From NCBI GenBank assembly GCA_002362385.1, contig DEUB01000061.1, positions 1-11,776 on the forward strand: a stretch of DNA of 11,776 nucleotides. Reading direction: 5' to 3'. Below the pieces are notes generated by a model, which worked only from the letters and a program-made list of their open reading frames with translations, ran no database searches and had not been told where the DNA came from. The position numbers and the translations under genes were made by a program. Source of the stretch: Lachnospiraceae bacterium UBA3273 (GTDB lineage: Bacteria > Bacillota > Clostridia > Lachnospirales > Lachnospiraceae). Below are positions 7,534-11,776 of this stretch, one piece after another (positions within the stretch are counted from its first letter, which is position 1; every line of letters begins with the position of its first letter).

Positions 7534-8207
7534 TGATAAAGGAAATGAAGATATGTCTTCCCCTATATAAAATGGTCTATGCGATATTTTTTACGGTTAT
7601 ACTAAGCATTATCCGGGGCGTTTTTTACAGCTATGAAGTGGGCATTGCCTTAGAAGCGCCTATGGCAATGCTGGCTGCGGTATTTTGTGCAGATACCTAT
7701 ACAAGGGAGATTACGGCAAAAAGGTGGGAGATCTGGAGGCTCTATTCCGAAAAGAGCAGATTGTCTGCCATATTCCGGCGGCTTAAAATTCAGGAAGGTT
7801 TTTTACTGGTTCTTTCCGCCGCAGGCTATGGCATGTTCTTTTTGTTCCAAAAGCCCTGTTCTCTTCTTGGCATAAAGGAAGGAGCGGGGAATGAAGCACA
7901 GCTGTTTTTTATGTATATGGCGGCAATGGCAGTGACCCTGCATTTCTTTGGGATATTATCCCATACGTTATCCTGTCTGTTCCGGAATATGTGGGCAGGG
8001 ATTGGATGCTGTATGGTTTTGTGGATCGTGGCGGACTCCGTTCTGGGAGACCGGATTTTTGGAAAGTGGAATTTATTTTCCTACACCTTTAGAAATGTGG
8101 AAGATTGCGGGGATATGGGATGGCTTTGGGGAAAACTTCTTTGTGCGTGCCTGTGTATTCTGATGCTGGCGGCGCTGCCCCTTCTATTGAAGCGGCAGAG
8201 AGCATGA
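7530..8207 (+). CDS. Second ABC transporter membrane subunit
   Basis: A 225-residue, very hydrophobic protein with about six membrane segments (near 14-32, 42-56, 89-107, 124-147, 154-171 and 199-220). The cytoplasmic stretch CADTYTREITAKRWEIWRLY resembles the coupling segment of the first subunit, which suggests the two form a heterodimeric channel. No catalytic motif is expected or seen. The start overlaps the stop of the preceding gene as ATGA (7530-7533), with AGGAGG 5 bases upstream; an adjacent ATG at 7533 has better spacing (8 bases) and may be the true start. A longer in-frame start at 7506 would begin upstream of this binding site and is disfavoured. Translational coupling to the first subunit is likely. 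Confidence 0.85.
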   Translation: MMIKEMKICLPLYKMVYAIFFTVILSIIRGVFYSYEVGIALEAPMAMLAAVFCADTYTREITAKRWEIWRLYSEKSRLSAIFRRLKIQEGFLLVLSAAGYGMFFLFQKPCSLLGIKEGAGNEAQLFFMYMAAMAVTLHFFGILSHTLSCLFRNMWAGIGCCMVLWIVADSVLGDRIFGKWNLFSYTFRNVEDCGDMGWLWGKLLCACLCILMLAALPLLLKRQRA

Positions 8208-8299
8208 AGAGTCGGACGGGGCATGGAGAGAAAGAAAAAGATAAAGTAACTATGGAAAAAGGTTTTAATTATTTTTTAGATAAAAACGGAGGAAAAAAT

Positions 8300-9184
8300 A
8301 TGAGCATCCTGATCAATGATCTGACAGTAACCTTTAAAAATAATGTGACGGCCATCGACCACGGGAATCTGGAAATTCCCAAAGGCATATTCGGTCTTTT
8401 AGGCGAAAACGGCGCGGGAAAGACGACGCTGATGCGGGTGCTGACAACGGTACTTGCGCCTGATAGCGGAACGGTATCTTTAGACGGCATATCCTATGAA
8501 GAAAAAAATTATGGAAAGATCCAGAAAAGGATCGGCTATCTGCCCCAGGAAATAGATTTGTATCCCGGTCTGACCCTGCAGGAATGCCTGGAATATATGG
8601 GAGCTTTATCAGAAATCCCTAAAGAAAAATGCAGGGAGAGGATTGAGTATTATCTGGATAAAACAGGCCTTATGGAGCACCGCAAGAAAAAAATGAAACA
8701 GCTTTCCGGAGGAATGAAGAGAAGGGTGGGACTTATCCAGGCGCTTTTAAGCGAACCGGAGTTTCTCATTGTGGATGAACCCACTACGGGACTGGATCCG
8801 GAGGAGCGCATCCGCATCAGAAATCTTTTGGTTGATTTCTCAGAGAACAGGACAGTGCTGTTTTCCACTCATGTGGTGGAAGACCTGGCTGCGACCTGCA
8901 ACAGGCTGGCAGTTATGAAAAAGGGAAGTTTTTTGTATGCGGGAAGTATGAGAGGTCTTATGGAAAAGGCAAAGGGGCATGTATGGATCTGTGAAGTAAA
9001 GGATGAGGAAGAGGCGAGGGGACTGGAAAGGAAGTATACGGTTTCTTCCAAGCAATATGTTAAGGACGGCATGAGGATAAAAGTGATCAGTGAAGAAAAG
9101 CCGGAAACGCCGTGTACGGCGACGGATGCGGCGTTGGAGGATGCGTATATTTATATAACGAATCAGGGAAATTTCGAGGAATGA
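8300..9184 (+). CDS. ABC transporter ATP-binding protein
   Basis: The 294-residue ATPase that powers the two membrane subunits encoded just upstream. It shows Walker A GENGAGKT (35-42), Q-loop Q83 in LPQE, signature LSGGM (135-139), Walker B FLIVDE with catalytic E160, D-loop GLDP (164-167) and switch H191. Residues about 225-294 form a C-terminal extension of the type common in ABC-2 (CcmA/NatA-like) ATPases. I chose the ATG at 8300 because GGAGG lies 7 bases upstream and the protein then starts directly at the first strand of the fold. Two earlier in-frame ATGs (8204, overlapping the previous stop as ATGA, and 8252) would add 32 or 16 charged residues. The 3' end overlaps the convergent small gene by 22 bases, and no terminator is obvious. 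Confidence 0.95.
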   Translation: MSILINDLTVTFKNNVTAIDHGNLEIPKGIFGLLGENGAGKTTLMRVLTTVLAPDSGTVSLDGISYEEKNYGKIQKRIGYLPQEIDLYPGLTLQECLEYMGALSEIPKEKCRERIEYYLDKTGLMEHRKKKMKQLSGGMKRRVGLIQALLSEPEFLIVDEPTTGLDPEERIRIRNLLVDFSENRTVLFSTHVVEDLAATCNRLAVMKKGSFLYAGSMRGLMEKAKGHVWICEVKDEEEARGLERKYTVSSKQYVKDGMRIKVISEEKPETPCTATDAALEDAYIYITNQGNFEE

Positions 9185-9432
9185 ACAGGCGGTGCGGGCG
9201 TTTTATCCCTGTCCGGTATCTCGTCAATATTCATTGATCCGGGCACGTCGTTTTTAAGGCCAAAGATATCGAAGGTCGTGATGTAATCCAGCCTTCCGCC
9301 TTTGGTATTGCCCATATCGTTGGAATCCTTGATCTGATCGGCTGTAATATAAAATGCCAGGGCGATCCCAAAGACGACTCCCAAAACTGCGGCAAATGCA
9401 AGCCCGTTCATAGACATAAAAAGTTCATCCAT
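9163..9432 (-). CDS. Small single-helix membrane protein, unrecognised
   Basis: An 89-residue protein with one clear transmembrane helix (about 10-30) and a polar tail of about 58 residues that ends Pro-rich (TPAPPVH). The short acidic N-terminus and the soluble tail suggest a small membrane-anchored partner; orientation is uncertain. No family is recognised. It starts one base after the stop of the zinc-ribbon gene, with AGGA a few bases upstream, so the two are almost certainly translated from one mRNA and may act together. Internal Met codons at residues 6 and 8 are alternative starts. Its last 22 bases overlap the end of the ABC ATPase gene on the other strand. Confidence 0.75.
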   Translation of the reverse strand: MDELFMSMNGLAFAAVLGVVFGIALAFYITADQIKDSNDMGNTKGGRLDYITTFDIFGLKNDVPGSMNIDEIPDRDKTPAPPVHSSKFP

Positions 9433-9433
9433 A

Positions 9434-10645
9434 TTATGAATCCTGCCTTTCTTTTACATATTTGTTTATGTTTTTTCCGGTAGTAAAACGTCTGCCTGAC
9501 TTTAAACCCAAAAGCTTGCGTATCCCGCCGATGATCAGCCCGGGAATGGACAGGGTAAGCGTAATTGAAACGGCCGGGTTCCCCCCAAGCCAGAATATGG
9601 GGAACAGAAAATAACCCAGGGTGGAGAAGAAAAGCGCAGACAGAAAAAAGAACAGAATAACTTTTCTCCTGTCCGAAGGCATGGTGGCAACCACCTTTCC
9701 GGTCTGTCCGTTTATCATGATCGTATAGGTCTCGTCTTCTCTGTGAAACTGCATGAACCATACGGGGAAAAGGGCATATGCCTCTTTTTCCAGGCGAAAG
9801 GAAGACTTACTCCTAAGGAGCGTTTGTCCCTGTCCCGGTACGGTACTTAAAATCCTTTCGTCGGTCATGGGGCCGGTACGGTTTTTCACGATCTGCTTCA
9901 GATTTGCATAATCATCGTCTTCCAGATCCGCATAAAAGCCCGAGAGATATTCCGCCCTGAATTCCACCATGGCGTTTTTGTAATAAGGCTCCAACCGCTC
10001 GGAAAATTCATTGATGATCTTTGAGGAAGCGTCTACGGGAAACTCGGAGAAAAAGGCCTCTGCATCCCGATAGCAATAGATCGTTTCAGAGGAGGAAGAG
10101 TTGAAAGGAGTTGAAACGGGAACGCTGCTTTTGATCAATTGCCTGGAGCGGCAGCGTACGTCATAGAGCATATAGGGCACATAGATGCCGCGCAAAAGAT
10201 CGGGATTAAAATGTTTGATCTCCTTCGGCACAAAGCCGCCTTTCAAAAATTTTTCGCGGATATTGACGATGGCCGCATTTTTCGTAACGGAAAAGGGAAT
10301 GATGTAATCGGGACGCCTGCGTTTTGCGATGCGGTCGAATATGATGGAAGGCTGTCCACAGTAGGCGCAGTAGGTAGCTGCTTCCACATTATTTATGACC
10401 AGCTCGGCGCCGCAGCCCTGGCATTTGTAGATGCTGCATTCCATTTCTTCTATATCGGCCTCAGGAAAATCCATTTTGTAAGCGGCGTTTTTTGTCCGGT
10501 CCTGCTGATCCGATTCTTTTAAAAGCAGCTTTTCTTCTTCCGTTTTTTCTACGGGAAACATAGCCAGGCAGTATTCGCACACAAGCATATGTATTTGTGC
10601 ATCATATTTTAAAGCGCCGCCGCAATAGGTACATTTTGCGATCAT
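9434..10645 (-). CDS. Zinc-ribbon membrane protein, function unknown
   Basis: A 403-residue protein with two Cys4 zinc-ribbon patterns: C5-x2-C8 with C23-x2-C26, and C75-x2-C78 with C93-x2-C96, separated by a charged linker. A conserved-looking core follows, with YIIPFSVTK (114-122) and LRGIYVPYMLYD (151-162), then two C-terminal transmembrane segments (about 328-349 and 357-375) and a basic tail. Proteins of this kind are often labelled 'TFIIB-type zinc ribbon' or wrongly 'PriA helicase'; no helicase or nuclease motif is visible here. The zinc ribbons and most of the chain are probably cytoplasmic, with the protein tethered by its C-terminal helices. I chose the ATG at 10645 because the AAGGGGTGG site lies just before it; starts at 10669 and 10684 would place a leader palindrome inside the gene. 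It is paired with the 89-residue gene downstream. Confidence 0.85.
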   Translation of the reverse strand: MIAKCTYCGGALKYDAQIHMLVCEYCLAMFPVEKTEEEKLLLKESDQQDRTKNAAYKMDFPEADIEEMECSIYKCQGCGAELVINNVEAATYCAYCGQPSIIFDRIAKRRRPDYIIPFSVTKNAAIVNIREKFLKGGFVPKEIKHFNPDLLRGIYVPYMLYDVRCRSRQLIKSSVPVSTPFNSSSSETIYCYRDAEAFFSEFPVDASSKIINEFSERLEPYYKNAMVEFRAEYLSGFYADLEDDDYANLKQIVKNRTGPMTDERILSTVPGQGQTLLRSKSSFRLEKEAYALFPVWFMQFHREDETYTIMINGQTGKVVATMPSDRRKVILFFFLSALFFSTLGYFLFPIFWLGGNPAVSITLTLSIPGLIIGGIRKLLGLKSGRRFTTGKNINKYVKERQDS

Positions 10646-10667
10646 CAGTCCACCCCTTCTTTTTGCC

Positions 10668-10693
10668 ATCCCGTCCGTGGGCACGAACGGGAT
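10668..10693 (-). repeat. 26-bp near-perfect palindrome in the leader of the zinc-ribbon gene
   Basis: Outer arms ATCCCGT and ACGGGAT (7 bp) enclose inner arms CGTG and CACG. The only off-symmetry pair would be C/A in plus-strand RNA but a U-G wobble in minus-strand RNA. As RNA of the zinc-ribbon gene it forms an 11-bp stem with a GCCC loop, ending about 22 bases before the chosen start. It could be a leader hairpin or a repressor operator. No U-run follows. Confidence 0.6.
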
Positions 10694-10726
10694 AGTTTGA
10701 CATATACCCCATGATCAGTTAGTTAC

Positions 10727-10735
10727 AGTATAACA
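10727..10735 (-). promoter_or_regulatory. Extended -10 promoter of the zinc-ribbon/89-residue operon
   Basis: On the minus strand the sequence TGTTATACT gives a -10 TATACT with the TGn extension. The -35 region is T-rich with only weak matches. The start would be near 10720, upstream of the 26-bp palindrome, with a leader of about 75 bases. Confidence 0.55.
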
Positions 10736-10797
10736 GATATGCGGATAAACAAAAAGATAATTTGGATAATATGCAGATGATAAATTTGGAATTCATC

Positions 10798-10826
10798 TTG
10801 ACATTTTTTCTTCAAATGGGTAGAAT
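10798..10826 (+). promoter_or_regulatory. Promoter of leuS
   Basis: Perfect -35 TTGACA (10798-10803) and -10 TAGAAT (10821-10826) with a 17-base spacer. The start would be near 10833, directly ahead of the T-box leader. Confidence 0.85.
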
Positions 10827-10832
10827 GAACAA

Positions 10833-11112
10833 AGTTAAAGGAAATTAAAAACGATAACGTAAAGACGTCGAAGAGGAGTAGTAAGAGCATATTCCGTTTC
10901 AGAGAGCTGCCGGAGGGTGCAAGGCAGTGCGGTAAAACTCCCAACTGGCCCCGGAGTTCCTTTTGTGAAATGACAGTAATGAAAGGCGGTTTATCCCGTT
11001 ACAGATAATCGAGTGCACAAAGAGGCTTTTGAAAGCCTTATGTGAATTAGAGTGGTACCACGGAATATCTGCCCTTTCGTCTCTAGCGGGATGAAAGGGC
11101 GTTTATATTTTC
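10833..11112 (+). promoter_or_regulatory. T-box riboswitch (tRNA-Leu sensing) of leuS
   Basis: A complete T-box leader that senses uncharged tRNA-Leu and lets transcription continue into leuS. The GAGGAGTAGTAA region (10873-10884) and AGAGAG (10901-10906) belong to stem I, capped by the CTGCC/GGCAG hairpin (10907-10911/10923-10927). The likely specifier is the Leu codon CTG at 10945-10947, set by the usual distance to CGGAG; another Leu codon, CTC, lies at 10938-10940. A stem III hairpin (AGGCTT/AAGCCT) spans 11023-11038. The T-box bulge TGGTACC (11053-11059) is flanked by AGAG and ACG, which pair with CGTCTCT (11078-11084) as the antiterminator. TGGT fits the ACCA end of tRNA-Leu. The 280-base leader accounts for most of the gene-free gap before leuS. 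Confidence 0.95.
11071..11112 (+). terminator. Regulated terminator of the leuS T-box
   Basis: GCCCTTTC (11071-11078) pairs perfectly with GAAAGGGC (11093-11100), extended inward by GTC/GAT with one wobble, and is followed by a broken U-run (GTTTATATTTT). Its 5' arm shares CGTC with the antiterminator helix, so the two folds exclude each other. Confidence 0.9.
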
Positions 11113-11194
11113 CTGCCGGTTTACGGCAGGCGTTTAACAGGTTTCGTGAAAACAGCGCAAAGATCTGTGAGGAAAAGAAGAGAGGAGAACAAAG

Positions 11195-11776
11195 ATGTCA
11201 GTACCTTATAATCACAAAGAAGTGGAAACAAAATGGCAGAAAATATGGGATGATGAAAAGGCGTTTAAGGTAGAAGAGGATTATTCCAAACCCAAATACT
11301 ATGCCCTTGTGGAATTCCCTTACCCTTCGGGACAGGGACTTCATGTGGGACACCCGAGACCTTATACCGCCTTGGATATCGTGGCGAGAAAAAGAAGGAT
11401 GCAGGGCTATAACGTATTATATCCCATGGGATTTGACGCCTTCGGACTTCCTACGGAAAACTATGCTATCCAGAATAAGATCCACCCCAAAACGGTTACG
11501 GAAAACAATATCAGACATTTTAAAGGCCAGCTTCACGCTTTGGGATATTCCTTTGACTGGGACAGGGAAGTAAACACCACCGATCCGGAATACTACAAGT
11601 GGACCCAGTGGATATTTTTAAAGCTTTTTAAAGCGGGGCTGGCATATAAGTCGGAGATGCCCATTAACTGGTGTACCTCCTGTAAAGTGGGACTTGCCAA
11701 TGAGGAAGTGGTAAACGGCGTCTGCGAAAGATGCGGTTCCGAGGTAATACGTAAGGTAAAGAGCCAGTGGATGTTA
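11195..11776 (+). CDS. leuS: Leucyl-tRNA synthetase, N-terminal part (cut by window edge)
   Basis: Attaches leucine to tRNA-Leu in the cytoplasm. The first 194 codons are present and open to the window end; the full enzyme is usually over 800 residues. The class I catalytic start is clear: FPYPSGQGLHVGHPRPYTA with the HIGH-type motif HVGH (50-53), then MGFDAFGLPTENYA (78-91). Four cysteines, C160, C163, C177 and C180, form the zinc-binding insertion (WCTSC, then CERC). The wording is of the clostridial LeuRS type. The ATG at 11195 has AGAGGAG 7 bases upstream. Expression is controlled by the T-box leader just before it. The editing domain, KMSKS loop and anticodon-binding domain lie beyond the window. 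Confidence 0.97.
   Translation, partial: MSVPYNHKEVETKWQKIWDDEKAFKVEEDYSKPKYYALVEFPYPSGQGLHVGHPRPYTALDIVARKRRMQGYNVLYPMGFDAFGLPTENYAIQNKIHPKTVTENNIRHFKGQLHALGYSFDWDREVNTTDPEYYKWTQWIFLKLFKAGLAYKSEMPINWCTSCKVGLANEEVVNGVCERCGSEVIRKVKSQWML

Noticed and set aside
10139..10522. A 127-codon plus-strand frame inside the zinc-ribbon gene
   Set aside because: It is antisense to a gene with clear Cys motifs, has no binding site, and its composition mirrors the real frame.
9434..10645. Calling the zinc-ribbon protein a PriA-like helicase
   Set aside because: There is no Walker A, DEAH or other helicase motif; only the Cys4 patterns resemble the zinc sites of such proteins.
10697..10725. A plus-strand TTGACA at 10697-10702 as a promoter
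   Set aside because: The sequence 17 bases on (TAGTTA) is a poor -10 match, and the perfect leuS promoter lies about 100 bases downstream.
1..11776. Mobile elements, CRISPR arrays, toxin-antitoxin pairs, tRNA or rRNA genes
   Set aside because: No transposase, integrase, spaced direct repeats, terminal inverted repeats or RNA-gene sequences were seen; genes are intact and look ordinary for a chromosome.

Overview
The window looks like a chromosomal stretch from a Gram-positive clostridium, most likely Lachnospiraceae-like. The reasons are strong AGGAG-type ribosome binding sites, TTGACA/TATAAT-like promoters, a T-box riboswitch in front of leuS, the clostridial form of LeuRS, and the style of the two-component and ABC-transporter genes. 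No mobile element, CRISPR array, rRNA or tRNA gene was seen. This assignment is an inference from the sequence alone.

Layout. Bases 75-2571 (minus strand) hold tyrA followed by aroA, two aromatic amino acid biosynthesis genes read leftward from a promoter at 2641-2669. Close by and facing away, a second consensus promoter (2706-2733) drives a rightward unit. That unit is an unrecognised three-helix membrane protein with a large extracytoplasmic part (2835-4472), an OmpR-type response regulator (4481-5155) and a HAMP-containing histidine kinase (5143-6351). It ends at a strong intrinsic terminator that overlaps the kinase stop codon. Next comes a rightward ABC export-type cluster: two integral membrane subunits (6454-7533 and 7530-8207) and an ATPase (8300-9184).

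The ATPase gene runs 22 bases into the end of a convergent minus-strand pair. The first gene of that pair encodes a two-zinc-ribbon, membrane-anchored protein (10645-9434), and the second a single-helix 89-residue protein (9432-9163). The upstream gene has an extended -10 promoter and a near-perfect 26-bp palindrome in its leader. The right end holds a promoter, a complete T-box leader (about 10833-11112) with Leu specifier candidates, and the first 194 codons of leuS, cut by the window edge.

How the parts may work together. TyrA and AroA act in the shikimate/tyrosine branch. The membrane protein, regulator and kinase are in one transcription unit and may form a three-part envelope-sensing system. 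The neighbouring ABC transporter is a plausible target, but the terminator shows it is transcribed separately, and its substrate cannot be read from the sequence. LeuS is controlled by uncharged tRNA-Leu through the T-box. The most open questions are the functions of the 545-residue membrane protein and of the zinc-ribbon/89-residue pair.
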